From positions 58,001 to 122,000 of the forward strand of contig JAQFVV010012531.1 in the NCBI GenBank assembly GCA_028023455.1: 64,000 nt of DNA, given 5' to 3'. Shown here piece after piece: positions 23,708 through 38,824 of the stretch. The stretch is from Epiperipatus broadwayi. Its lineage: Eukaryota > Onychophora > Udeonychophora > Euonychophora > Peripatidae. Each line of letters opens with the position of its first letter. The first letter of the stretch is position 1. Both the position numbers and the translations under genes were made by a program. The notes below the pieces were generated by a model. The model worked only from the letters and a program-made list of their open reading frames with translations, was not told the origin of the DNA and did not search any database.

Positions 23708-26402
23708 TTTCTGTTTATGACAACATTATGGACAAATAAATCATATTGGATATTTGACCATCATAGTGATCTGTGCTACTAATCCAAATCATCGTAAGAG
23801 CTTTACAATACTTGTTTAAAAAAGTTTTACCACATATCCCTTCATTGCATTGTTGCTGCCATATTTTAATTGGCAAAAAAAATTTGCTCAACTGCACAAT
23901 GATAGTCTTTATTGAATCCTTATAAAGGTTTTGAGAGATTATTATTTCACCTAAAAGTTCATTGACTATCAGAGGAATAGTGTTTGGAATAATTGTGTTA
24001 AGATATACAGTACTGTTGCAGAATTTTCTGAAAATATGCAGTATGGTCTTAGTATTAATAATAAAGTTAATGCTTATTTAAATTTTCAGTCACATTTGAA
24101 TTAGGACGGGGGGGGAGGAGGTATTGTTCAAATCCAAATAATTCACACATCCAAAAATTATCTGGAATTAGGGATTTCAGATTAATGATATTAATTTTTT
24201 ATAATACTTATTTCTCAAGTATACTCATTAACATTTTTCAGGGGTTATTTATATATATAATATTTATTAAAATAGATTTGTAATTTTTTGTGTTTTATTT
24301 GTATTTTCATGTAATTTGCTATTTCTGTGGTATGTTCTTGTTTATCATTTTATATATTTTGATACTGTTAATCATTCAATATTGTATGACAACTTGCCCT
24401 ACAATATTTCTTACTTTTGGATTAAATTAAGGAAGATACCAATCCTCCAGATTCTTTTAATATATTTTATTCTCTTACACAACCATAATGTTGTATGACA
24501 AAAGAAATTTCAATAAAATATAAATATTCAGGTAGAAAGGTAGATTATACAGTTTAATAAATTATTAATAGAAGAAAAAAATTTCAAACATAATTTATTA
24601 ACAGTCTTACAAAATTGTTAAAAATATATTAATAGTTCTCAAAACGTTGATTGCTGTATTTAAATAATAATGCTAACAATCATATAATGTAGAAAAAACG
24701 CATTTTGCATGATCTGTATAGAACCGGAGTTTTGAATCCATATTAATGAAATGTGAAACATTTGTTCAAGTTTCAGTCAGGATCATGATTTTTAAGTTAT
24801 TATTCAATCATCAATATTGTTAACGATTCATTATTGAATGGTAAATGGATATCTAACCATTTTTAACTAGAGAATAAAAGGATTGAAAATCAATTAGCAA
24901 TTCGGGTAAGTCCTCTATCAAGTGCAGAAAGAGAGATTTTTATTCTTCAGTGGACATCTTAAAGATTACTTATTTTTACACCGATAAAAAAAAAATGACT
25001 TTATGATGTATTTAGCATGTTCATTTCCAGAAGTGTAATGCAATTTCAATGGAGTTGAACATATTTTAGAAACTAAGAATTTTCAAAGAAGATTGTAATT
25101 TTTTCAGATAATAACTATAACTACATATTATCAAACTATTACTGATCAATAAATGAAATATTTAGCTATTCTTAGATAGTTGATAAAACAAGACAAGCAA
25201 GTGATAAAACTCTTGATAAAGTGGAAGTTGATTACTCTATTAAATAATCTTCCATTCCTTGCTGTGCTTCTTTGGAACATTGCTGACAATGTTATTGCTT
25301 TGCATTTGGTTTACTTAGAATTGTTTAAACTTCTGTCTGTATGTATAATGAAATACATCAAGACTTAACTTTCAATACAATCAGCTAAAATGCAACAAGA
25401 ATTAAATAAAACTATTATGGTTAAAGATATAGTGAAACCAATTACTTTTGTTGTTCTTGTTTGCACTCCTGTTTTTCATCTCAAAAGCTTTCTATTAATC
25501 AGAAATGTATTTTTGAAGTAGATAATGCAGTCTTTGCCTTGACTTTTGCCACACAAAAGAATTTTTAATAAATATATTTTTATGCCCATGATTTGGAATC
25601 TGATTCCAAACTGAAGATACCTTAAATTTATTTTCAAGTCATGTTCCGATTATTTTTTTAGATAGAGAGTGATCCAATAATAATAAATAAATTGTTATCT
25701 ATCTGTTCATAGTTGAAGGATAAAGGTCACTGGTTAATCTAGATTAATCAGATCAATATTGGTGCATTCACTTAAAATAAGAATAGCTTTATAATATAAT
25801 GGTGCCTTTATAATGTTGGAGAGATATAATACTTTTATCTCTTTTATTTGTAGTATGAAGTTTTTAATTAGAGCTCGTGTTTATATATACTTTTTATTAA
25901 AAATTTGTTTAATAAACTATTACTTTTAAACTTGTTGTGCTATGCTTGTATAAGCACTATATTTATATATAAACACTCTAATTTATCGTTACATTTGTGT
26001 ATGTAATAGAATACGGCTAAGAATTTTGTTATAATTAACGATGACACTATAGAACAAAATAACAATGTAAAGGTCGAAGTTATTTGCCACCTTATTTCAT
26101 TGTGATCTCACTTGAGATAAGGTATCTATCAGTGTTATGACACCTTGCAATGCAATGTCAAGCACTTAATAGAAGACTTTAGAATAAATCGTTTTTTCTA
26201 ATTAATAAGCACATCATTTTTCTTTTAATCCGCTATGTTAGTAATTACAGTATCCTGTAACTGTATATAAGTTTAAGACAACTCTTGTTTCTTGTACATG
26301 AATTTTGTGAACATTAATTCGTCAAGTGATAAATTTGAAATATCTAGATTTCCACAATCGAGTTGGTAGTTCGGTGTGTGTATATATATATATATATACA
26401 CA
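23708..26402. other. AT-rich intron sequence
   Basis: No exon or recognisable element. G-runs occur at 24105-24120. Open frames here (60-62 codons) have no family signature. Confidence 0.5.
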
Positions 26403-26908
26403 CATTAATATAAAATAAATACTAAGACGGCATTTAAATATTAAAAATTTAGTAAAATTTATTGCACCAAGTATATTTCAATGCTTTTGCTCATATTGTG
26501 TTTAGTCTGCTGAGAATATTATTTTTTTTGCTGATTTGAATGCTGTTTGACTTTTGGTTCATTATATATTCCTTTTGTGTAATGATTTATTTGTGTTTGA
26601 AATCATTTCTTCCTTCATACATAATTTTAATAAAACTCGGATCACAACTATGGCCATATTCACTTTCATGATTATAAGAGGTCAATGAGTTAGCAGCGTC
26701 TGACTTTGTCTTAGATTTTCTATACATTAATGAATGCTGGGACATTCTAATTTGTAATAAAAACAAAAATCAAATAGTATTCAAATCAGCATAAATGTTC
26801 TCCGCAGACAAACCATGAATATAACAGAAAAGATTGAAAGTATTCTTGGTGCAATAAATTTTACTAACTTTTTAATATTTAAACTCTTGGTATTTCTTTT
26901 ATATTAAT
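26403..26908. repeat. Foldback, arms about 200 bp
   Basis: The left arm (26403 on: cattaatataaaataaata...aaatttattgcaccaag) is the reverse complement of the right arm ending at 26908. Inner parts share gctgatttgaatg and its complement cattcaaatcagc. The centre (about 26600-26740) is unpaired. The family also occurs at 7780-7960 and in the outer arms of the 51.6-56.5 kb structure. The arms end in TA-rich tracts. Confidence 0.75.
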
Positions 26909-27306
26909 AGTTATAATGACAGAGTATCAAAATATATATACAGTACATCATAAATGTGATTTGATTTTAAATATTGAAATTATTTACGATTAAACCTTCT
27001 TTATTGCATTTAATTCATCAATACAGAGCCTATCCAAATCTTATAGAAAATTAGGAGTTTCTGCCTATCTGATTTAATGGATTAAGAAAAAATGGCATGC
27101 TTATAAATTCGAAACATTTTCTTGACTTATTCTGTAGCGATCCATGAATTATTAAAATATATTTCACAGCATTGTAATAATTCCTATTCTATGAGGTATT
27201 AAGAGTATATAGAACGGTGTGAAAAGGGATGCACAAATAACTTGGACCTCTGCTCGATATTTCATTCTATAGTGCTAGAGTTAATTTATTTATATATATA
27301 TATTAG

Positions 27307-27444
27307 ATGTTTTCAACATCGGCGTTCTACAATGCCGGAAGTCAATGAGGAAAGCAGAAGACCGCTGTATGAATACCTTACCTATAATAGGATATCTTCT
27401 TTGTTGGCCAATGAAACTGACCTTCTTCTGCAATCTTGTTAAAT
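27307..27444 (+). CDS. DCST-like exon C (cysteine-rich block)
   Basis: A TA-rich tract ending in ttag precedes it and gtaatt follows. The coding frame starts two bases in (phase 1 to phase 1, 45 full codons) and reads VFNIGVLQCRKSMRKAEDRC, then MNTLPIIGYLLCWPMKLTFF, then CNLVK. Four cysteines spaced like the conserved C...C...lCxP...C pattern of DCST1/DCST2 are the strongest family evidence in this gene. The hydrophobic run around the third Cys may touch the membrane. A longer open frame overlaps here (27242-27442), but it gives no family-like protein and does not fit the phases of the neighbouring exons. Confidence 0.75.
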
Positions 27445-28640
27445 GTAATTCAGTTATATTAATAATAATGTGATATTTAAGTAATACTTGAAGATATAAA
27501 TATAGTCTAAATATTAAACACTCCATTTAAAGTTTCGATTTTATTTTACACCGTTTAACGATATACATATATTACATTTGACTATCATTATCACAACCTG
27601 GATTGAATTTAGTTTACTAAATCTTAAAAAAAAATTCTAAATTTAATCAGGATTATAATTTGTTCTCAAAAAATTGTCTTTTATCCATCAAATATTAAGA
27701 TGAATGCTTGGTGAGTATTGCCTTCTCTACTAGTATTCTATAAGGCACTGGTGGAAAAGCCTTAATTCTGGTTTACAATTTACCTGTTTTATTTACAATA
27801 TTACATATTATAATCATTTAAATATATGTAATAAGATTTCTAATGTTGTAGTTAGCCTTGAGCATTATTGCACTTATTATTTAAGTAATACTTTGTGTGC
27901 AATTTGAAAATTATATTTGCAATTTGTAATGTTATAATTGACTATTTATTAAACTGCATTCAGAACAGATTATATTTACCTGTTTAAGAAAGTTTATTTA
28001 AACTTCTTTGTTTTAATAATTTTAATCTCAGTGGTCAAGTTGCAATCTTTAGTGTCTATATAAATATATGGGACCATAAATAAAGGAGGTCTAAGTGTTA
28101 ACTGATCTGTAATCATTATATGTTTATATGTATCTGTTTTGTTATTCATAGTTATATGATGGTATTTCCATCATCTAACTGAATGCATTAAGCTATTAAT
28201 AATAACATAGGATTAATATAAAAAAATATTACATTGGATAATACTAATTTCTCTTCTTCAGTTATTATTGGCCCTGGCTAATAACAATCTATCATGAAAA
28301 TTGAGTCTTTGACTTTATATTCATAAATACATCTAGGATTTACAGAGAATAACCTAATTTATGAAAATATAATCATAAATTCAGTATTTGTGAATTTGAA
28401 GATTTCTGATTCTCATAATAGTTTATCACTGGTCAGGCCAACAACAATTTTAAACAGGTGAGAAAATAATATCACTCAAAATGTTTTTATACTAACTATG
28501 TTGTTACCAATTCTTGAATGCATTTAGAAAAAAATAAATGAAATTTGAATTTTTCTAAAAACATCTCATAATTCAAGCAGATGATAATAATAGTCCAAAT
28601 ATTATTTACAAATAAAATACCATTATCATAAACCCTCAAA
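27445..28640. other. AT-rich intron sequence after exon C
   Basis: Nothing recognised besides AT-rich sequence. Confidence 0.5.
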
Positions 28641-28645
28641 CAGAT

Positions 28646-28810
<165 letters not shown>

Positions 28811-28848
28811 GTAATTATAAATTTATTAAATGCACATTGATTATGTAG

Positions 28849-30553
<1,705 letters not shown>

Positions 30554-30770
30554 CAAAATATATTTTTTATTGGAGACTCAAAAAGGTTACATAAATTACA
30601 GAGTGAAATAAATACATAATGTTTGAGTATATGAACAAAAACTTACTAACCATTTCTAGCACCTTTAAAGTTCTTTTGAGATCACTGGATAAGATGATCT
30701 TGCGAGGTTCTTTGAATCTGCAAATTTGCTATTTGCTGTCTGGATAATTTGTATTTTATAGGTTAGCATG

Positions 30771-31106
30771 TTACTTGAGCAATGACCAAGTGGCAGCAAA
30801 AATATCAGAATAAGCAATTTTTGCATACTGTGCTTTGAACTGTTGTAATTTGTTTACAAAAACAAATGGGAGGGGTCTAGTGTTATTTCCAAGGCAAAGG
30901 GTGCACCATGTACACCATAAGGCAAATAATACAAATGTGGATGCATGAACTGAAAGAATGGATTGTTTTTGAAATGAGTTAATAAGATTTTGAAGGAAGA
31001 TGCCAGATTGTCTGTAGGTGCTTATAATGTTGATATGGGTGTTGGCCAGAATTGAGCAGTTGTAGAAGAGGTGATGGTAAGTTTCTTCAGTTGCATGACA
31101 TAAGCA
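30771..31106 (-). pseudogene. LINE C-terminal fragment with CCHC motif
   Basis: The - strand is open for 111 codons from 31106 to a TAA at 30771, without an ATG start. Near its start it reads CLCHATEETYHHLFYNC, fitting the Cx1-3Cx7-8Hx4C motif that follows the reverse transcriptase in L1/Tx1- and R2-type LINEs. The rest is hydrophobic and not recognised. Weaker coding-like sequence continues upstream to about 31410 with stops. This is a different lineage from the LINE at 29.2 kb. Confidence 0.45.
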
Positions 31107-31419
31107 TTAGTACTTGTGTATAGATGTCAGTATTGAAGAAAATGAGAGGTGAGTAGAGCATGGAGATTAAACCTGAGTATGAAATCAAAATACAGTACTT
31201 AGGCTCTAGTGACCATTTCTTGAATTGACATAGAAGTTATTGATTGCTGATGTCTAGCATTGATATAAGAGTGTCAGTATATTGATTAGAGTATAGTAGG
31301 CTGTGGATTTTCCAGTATGCATATTTTTGGTTTTTCTTGAAAGATATCTGGTCATATATATCATGAAATTGATCAATGAGCAATGAAATGTATCCAACTG
31401 GAAGGGGTCATTATTATTA

Positions 31420-33060
31420 TTAATAATAATACTTTTGTTTAAAATGTTTCTAAATTAATTTTAAAATATTGTATTATTGATACTATGTATTTGTTAAGTT
31501 TCTGATATTAGGCTGCAGGGCATAAAAAAGTCTAATCTCAAATTAAAATACATTCTCATAGTAAAATTAATCAGTAGGTTTTTTTCACTTGAATTAAATT
31601 AAAGATTCAGATTTGATTTTATACACTTGAATGATAATTTTTTTAAAAGTTTATTTTTCCATATATTATTATGTATAAAATAAAAACTAGCCAATTAGAT
31701 CAGATGGTACACTGAATAAAAATTCCTCATTCCTAGTAAATATAAATTATTTCTGCATAGAAACTACAAACTATCCCAGAAATAAACTCCAATCAAAGTG
31801 ATGAGGATGTTTTGGATATTGGATATAGCAGAAATATTATACATAAATCATAGTACGAATTTTAAAATATGGTTATGACATCAGTAGAACCTGCAGAAAA
31901 TAATAATAAATGAACTATTTCCCCAAGATTAGAAATTATATTAGTTCCATAGATTTTAAGATAAGTTTTAAATCACCATTTAATTTGAACAGAATCTCAT
32001 ATACATACAGAACAAAATATATACTTATAATCACTTCTAGAGTGGTGTATAAAATTAAATGTTTTGAGTCCAATTGTTTATTTTTGAATAAATTAAAGAA
32101 TCCAATACAGATTTAAATGCTAGCTAACCTAAGACAAACATTTATATGTTATAGCAAGACTGCCCCAATCTTAATTTAGTTTTCTTTGAATATGATTGAA
32201 CATGTTCCATGCATTTTGCTTTAATAATGTCAGTGTAATTTATGAAGAAGAAAAGTAAATACCAAGAAAAAAATAAAAGAGTATCATTTATTATGAATTC
32301 AGAATTCAAATGAATGATCATTACAATTAGAAAATTTTGGAATATTTTTTAAACTGTGATATATATATATTTATTTGCTCTCATTACCAATTATAGTTTT
32401 GAAGAAGACATAAAAATGTCGAAAAATTTCTTAAATGAATATTTAGAATCTAAAAGCGAAACAGAAATTTTAACAATATATTAATAAAAAAAAAGTCTAC
32501 ACCATTTTGCAGTTATAATTGATTAATTATTTCCATTGTTCACTAACCATTTTGATCTAAATTATATATGTATATAAATGTAAAGCCACCTTAAATTACT
32601 CATTGAATTGTGAGCAAACATCTTTTCAGAATTAGACCAAAAACAAAAAAAAATTGATTTGCTAATCATTCAAGCATCGGAAGTAGCAGGTTGAACTTTA
32701 ATCCAGAAACTTTTACCTTTGAAGTCCATTATTGTACCACTGGACTAAACTATTTAAAGATTCCTTTTTTTAATAGAGTAATGAAGAAGAAAATATTATT
32801 CCATAAACTAGTCGACTATTAGTTGAAGTTTTTGGTATAATTTTTCCGAGTTTACTTTGAAGATATAAACAGCTAGAACCCCTTTTACTTAGCAGTAATT
32901 GTATGGTTAGTTATATTTGCTATGGATTGCATATCTGAAAAAATTCTAAGCTTATTGGAAATTTCTTAGCTATTAAAACAAATCTGCATTCTAAGGAACT
33001 TTAACTTTATGCTATGGGTACCCAGGCATATTTTTTAACCATTCTGTTATAAAACTTTTT
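31420..33060. other. AT-rich intron sequence
   Basis: No exon was recognised. One PLE-like tail hairpin lies at 32399-32430. Confidence 0.45.
32399..32430 (+). ncRNA. Isolated PLE-like tail hairpin
   Basis: TTGAAGAA, a five-base stem (gacat/atgtc) and then GAAAAA. Order and spacing match the PLE tail motifs at 21.3, 23.6 and 52.0 kb. No PLE protein piece is recognised next to it. Confidence 0.3.
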
Positions 33061-33062
33061 AT

Positions 33063-33546
33063 ATGTACATATATATAGTAATAATAGAAAGTCAGATGTC
33101 ACATGATTTATATATATATAGCTTGCATTTACAAATATGTAAAATTAAGAGCATGCTAATAAGTTCTAAACAAGCTTTTTTAATTTTTTATGATAAATGC
33201 TACTACAAGAGAAAGCATTCAAATCATCTTTATCTTGGATTGTCCCCATTCCCAGACTAATTTCAAGCTATGGCTCTCTTCATGATGGAGTTGGACACCA
33301 GATTCAAAAAATCAACTCAAATTAAGCATTTATCTAATAGTTAACTTTCAATAAGATCTGAAACCTTTAAACATCTACATGTCTTTTAAAGTCAGCTCTT
33401 CAACTGAAAAAAAAATCATATGAGCCTGAACTTAATTCAGATACTTCATATATTAATAGGCTTAGCCATTTATTTAGCCAAATCCCCCAACAGCAAAATA
33501 ATAATAGCAATAATAGAAAGTCAGATGTCACATGACTTATATATAT
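33063..33546 (+). repeat. Tandem-type repeat, about 430 bp unit, copy 1
   Basis: A unit from gcttgcatttacaaatatgt (33121) to gtcacatgacttatatat (33546) is preceded by the end of another unit (gtcagatgtcacatgattta at 33091). The distance between equivalent points is 429. A related unit lies at 35781-36182, about 85 percent alike. Confidence 0.8.
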
Positions 33547-35765
33547 TGTAGCGGACCGTAAAATGTACCGGCAGTCTACAGGGTGTGAGATTTAATTAAT
33601 CGATGCCCCAAATGTTTGGGTTGCCAAAATATGTAATGGACTGTAAAACCCTTTAGGATAGTACACCCAGAGCCTTCTCTACTTACAGGTCCTATTACTA
33701 CTCGGGGTTCTAACTCAGTGTAGACATTTGCCTTTAACTCTGCTCAAGGATGGAATTAAATAGGATGGCAATAATGTGACCTCTATATAGATCCTTAATG
33801 GCTAATGCTAATAATAAATTAAAAATCTGTATGCATGTATAATAGCTATTCTGGTGAGTGAAGTATGAATGATGCTTGACAATCTAGAGACCAGAGAAAC
33901 AAAGATTTTAACTTCAAACAACAAATATTTATTAACAGATCATGCTTAAAGTTATGATATTTATAAATCAACAAAATATATACATGGTTATTATAAAATA
34001 TTAATTTATCTCTACAACAATAAGACTAGCTGTAATTTAAATATTAAAATATGAGTTGAAATAAAAATTATAAAATTATAGTGCATAATTTACAATAATG
34101 TATCAATTATTTTAAATATGAAATTATATTACTAAATGTACGATTATCATTTTGTTTATGTCCTTTAAATGTATCTCAAGGTTATGTCCATGAATTGCTA
34201 ATTTGTGTTTTGTATAGTTCATTCATAAACAGTTATTCATTTAAACAAGAAAATGTTATATATATTTACTTATTAATTAGTTTGATTTTAATATATTAAT
34301 TGTCTAATAAATGTAAATATTTAAAATCTTACCTTTTGTTTTAGTCATTGTCCAGTTTAATTTAAGCATTCAATTACGCTAATATTTTATTTACAAACAT
34401 ATATAATATATTGATGTATACTTTGAGTTGTGTATTTCTCTCACCCTATAAAAATCTAAACAAATGGGTTCTTTTTTTAAAAAAATGTTTGCTACAAATG
34501 AATAAAAGGGTGAGAAAAATTCATAACCCAACTCTCAGTATACATTTAAAAAAAAATATTTAAAGCATAAAATATAATGAAATTTCGGAATTCCTTAAAA
34601 CAATAGCAAGTTAAATTTTCAAGAGCAGCTTCTGTATTCTTAGCAGATAATGTCTTTCTTTTATTCACGTATATTAAGTCATGTTAAACATTCTAAGCAT
34701 TAACAATTCCCACGACGAAATTGAATTCCTGGGCGTTTGATTTTAAAGCCATGCATTTCCATTCCATCTCCAGATCTTTCCATGTTGATTTAAACATTAA
34801 ATATACCAATAAATATGATCCTCCATCACACGCCAACGACACCAAGAGGATAGAAAAATCCCCGACACTTAATTAGCAAAAGTGCATTGTTAGATATTAT
34901 TTACACACATATAAATTGTTAAATATAAATCTTTTTCCAAGGCTTACATTATAATATAAGACAAACGCTATTTCTATGCAGTTTTATTTATATATGTATG
35001 AGACGCATGATAAAGATTTTACTTTAAAAGTAATAAAAATTAGTGTTAATAAAGTTCTATTTCATCATTAGTTGATTTTATTTTATTCAAGAAACATTTT
35101 ATAGCAATTATATTTTTTAACAATGATAAATAACTATGAAGCTCTTAGCATTTATTTGAACGAACGAAAGTTTATCAATTAAACAATGTCTTTTTTTTCT
35201 TTTTTAAAATATTTTACACTTATCAATAATAAAATTCCAAATATTAAACAGTTTATTTTTAATAACGAAAGGAAATTATAATAACTAATATAATAACAAT
35301 TAAAATATTCTTATTCTACAACTTTACTTTCATGTACTTCATTTGAACAAGAAAAACCAACAACAACTAAAAAAAAATCTGTTGCTTAGTTATTTTTCCA
35401 CGTTCCCAAAATCAACAAAGGTTTACTCTTTTTTTTCTCTTTTAAACAAAAGAAACGTGGTTACTAAAATTTAATGTCAAATATTTTCTCTATTATTTTT
35501 GTCATGTCATGATTTAAAATCTACATTCATGTGTGTATATGTATATATTTTATTTTACATTTAATAAAAAAAATAAATTTGTTCATTCCTTCATGAATGT
35601 ATGGTTATGTTTGTGTGTGTATATATATGTGTGTATATGTCTCCAAATATCTAAAAAAAAATTAGGTTTTAAAAGTTGGCTGCCTATTTAATCTTTATAC
35701 ATTTTATCCTAAAACATCAGTTACTTATTATCATTTTTTTTATAAGGATTGGGCATCACCTTACA
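33547..35765. mobile_element. 2.2 kb segment inserted into the repeat (LTR-like ends)
   Basis: It begins TGTAGCGGACCGTAAAATG and ends caccTTACA, so it has TG...CA ends with the inverted TGTA/TTACA tips often seen on LTRs. TA repeats flank it on both sides and hide any target duplication. No protein domain was recognised inside. It may be one large solo LTR or a non-autonomous element. Confidence 0.35.
34415..34544. repeat. Hairpin with arms of about 35 bases
   Basis: tgtatactttgagttgtg...tctcaccct (34415-34447) pairs imperfectly with agggtgaga...caactctcagtataca (34507-34544). It lies within the 2.2 kb inserted segment. Confidence 0.7.
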
Positions 35766-36205
35766 ATATATATATATACAGTTTACATTTACAAATATGT
35801 AAAATTAAGAGCATAGTAATAAGCTCTAAACAAGATTTTTTTAATTTTTTATGATAAATGCTATTGCAAGAGAATGCATTTAAATCAACTTTATCTAAGA
35901 TTGTCCCATTCCCCTGACCCGTTTTGATATATACCAGATTCAAAAAACCAACTCAAGTTAAACATTTATCTAATAATTAACTTTCCATAAGATTTGAAAC
36001 TTTAAGACATCTACATGTCTTTAAAGTCAGTTCTTCAACTGGAAAAAAATTATATGGTCCTAAACTTAATTCAGATACTCCATATATTAATAGGCTTAGC
36101 CATTTAATTTAGACAAAGCCCCCAACAGCAAAATAACCACAGTGATAATAGACAGTTGGATGTCACATGACATATATATATAGCTTGCATTTACAAATAT
36201 GTAAA
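35766..36205 (+). repeat. Tandem-type repeat, copy 2
   Basis: The unit 35781-36182 matches 33121-33546 along its length, and the start of a further unit (gcttgcatttacaaatatgt at 36183) follows before similarity stops. Confidence 0.8.
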
Positions 36206-38750
36206 AAACGAAATGAAAAAAGTAAATAAAGTGATGCATTTGAAAACATGAAAACAAACCTGAAATTAATGTATTGCAAACAAATAATGATATGAAAAAC
36301 AAACAATACATGTGAAAACATTCAATAATATATTTAAAAAATAAATCTTCAAAAAAGACAATTAAATTATCAATTAGGGATAAATACAATTCCACAACCA
36401 ATTGAATTACAAAATGAAGAAGCACAAAAGCAGATAAAGTAGATTTTATAATTCATAAGAAAGTAAGGTATTGGCAATAAAACTATAAAAAATTGAAATC
36501 TAAAAATGTATTAATCTTCCGCTGGTTGCCATAAAAAACAGACAAGTACAAAATTATATTTAATCAAAAAATGTATAAAATTAAAACATGAAAATCAAAG
36601 AAAGTCCACAAAAAATTTAATTCCACAATGTGTGGGAAATTAATTACATTTGTCAAACAATGTTGACAAAGGTAAATACAATTATTTACAAAATTAAGAT
36701 AGGCTAATTTCACACTGGACAATTGAATGATGTTATATTGTGGTAGTGCCTTAAAATTTTGAAATCAACACGTAATTCTTTTAAAAATATTATTTCTGTC
36801 AAAATGGAATTGACAGATTTATATTACCGAGTGATAAGCAGTGACAACTGAGCATTGACATTTTTGAAATCACATAAGATCTTGGATAAGTTTGCCATTA
36901 TGGAGCCTTGTAGTGATGTGTTTCTGCTTTTCTACGAAAGAAAAAAAAAGCTCAAAAGTAATTCATTTATATTTTGCAGTGTTCACAGAATGATTGTCAG
37001 ACAAGATTTTAGTGAGAAATGATAATGCATTTTATATTTTCAAACATAATACTTTATTTATTTTTTTATGGAAAAAAATAATATGTTGATTAGTTTTTTC
37101 GGATTTATTTTGATATAGGTATGACAGCTTCACCAATGGGTAGAACTTACAAGCTATTACCATCTTTAAGTTTTAGAATGTTTTTAATTCTTTTTTTTCA
37201 TTATTTTTATCATCATTTTATATATCTGATTGATTCAAGTTTGATTTAAACATCAGCCTTGTCTACATTATACTATTTTCATGTTACCACTGAGATATTT
37301 TCAACTCTATCTATCTATCTATATATATATGTGTGGGGGGGGGGTGTTGTGTTTCTGTAGGAGAAAAATATTGGAATAATTATTTTAATAGATTGTAATC
37401 ACAATAAATCAATGATCAAATTTGTCATTAACTAGAATGTGATAGTCTATTTCTTCTATTGTTTGTCAATCATTGGTATATATATATAATAACTGAAATT
37501 CATTATCTCTAACGTATGCTAACATTGATGACATTGGTACTATGAACCAGCTATCACTTAATATTTACATTCTTAATGTTGCCTCTTATATTCCATAAAG
37601 CTAATTTCATTTATACTTTTAGTTTTTAAAAAATATGTAAAATTATATACATTAACACAAATCATACCAAATACTTTCTCAGATTTTTCCTAATTGTAAC
37701 AGAAGTCTGGCATTTTGATAACATTGCACTTTTTTTTTTTCAAAATAGCAATGACCCAATTTCAAAATAGAGATGGTTTTAATGTTACATTCAAAACAAA
37801 AAAAATAATTGATTTTAAATAATTATTGTGGACTGGTCTTAAGCTTATTTTAAATAATGGATTCATCCAACAAGCAGAACTTTCTTTAAAGCTGGATTCA
37901 AAAAATAATACCACTAACCAATTAAATAAGAGCAATGGACAATATCTCACACAAATAGCTTAATCAAGTAACATGCTCAATGAAATCAATAATTATTACA
38001 CTATTGCTAGAGAGTTGTTTATAAATTCTGAAGATCATTTCAGAATAGTTAGTTGATGTACATTGTTTATTAAACAGTTAAATTTAAGCTCAGACAAGAA
38101 ACACTGCCAGTGATAAATAACATTGGACCTTTCACAAAGTAAGACAAGGGAGGTTTGAAGTGATCTGTTTTTTAATTCATAGCATTTGTCTTTCCTAGTT
38201 TTTTCTTACTAAACAACAAACTAATATTTGTGATTTGGTTTGTTCTATTGGTAGCAAACTTAAATAACCATTGTGAGACATTATTAATATAAATAGCTTT
38301 AATCAATTTGAAACTTTTACTTTGGTTTATCTCAATTGTTTATATTATCCATAAAATTTTATTTCCTTATGTTACACAATATATGTACATTAATAATCAA
38401 TAGAAATTAAAGAGAGAACAAAATAAAACAAAATCAGTCTACAAAGAAAAAAAAACGAAGTTATACCAAAAACATTTTTATATTGGCAGAAATCATTCTG
38501 CAATGTATTTTCTCAATATTTACTTATAAAATTGTAGAAAAAAATCCATCAATATATTACGCAAAATTTTCTGTGTTGTTTCCCCTTTTTTTATTGATTT
38601 TATTAATTTTGTTTTATCTTTGTTATTGAATGCTTTTATTGAAACAGGCAAAACTCTCCATACAGTAGTGCCACTCAGTGCCAACCAAAGTAATCAATGT
38701 ATGCCAGAAGGCTTGTGCATAAAATCCCTATCTAGTGCCTACTCATCCAA
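36206..38750. other. AT-rich intron sequence
   Basis: No exon or element was recognised. Short TCTA repeats and a G-run lie at 37309-37342. Confidence 0.5.
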
Positions 38751-38757
38751 TATTCCA

Positions 38758-38789
38758 GACTAGTTTCTGGCTTGTGGCCTTCGTCAGTG
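38758..38789 (-). ncRNA. Hammerhead-like core, best match in window
   Basis: On the - strand: CTGACGA (38781-38787), a GGC/GCC stem with a five-base loop, GAAA (38764-38767), then CTAG and TC, giving a GTC triplet at the expected cleavage position. CUGANGA-stem II-GAAA-short stem III-UH is the conserved hammerhead plan, and very short stem III is typical of PLE hammerheads. Stem I is poor by eye. No PLE coding sequence was seen beside it. Confidence 0.45.
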
Positions 38790-38824
38790 AGGAGCTTTGA
38801 TAAGAAATAGTGATCATGTGATGT

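Noticed and set aside
27242-27442. 66-codon open frame ending LLANETDLLLQSC
   Set aside because: It overlaps exon C in another frame, starts inside the intron, and does not fit the phases of the neighbouring exons. The +2-offset frame gives the cysteine pattern of the DCST family.
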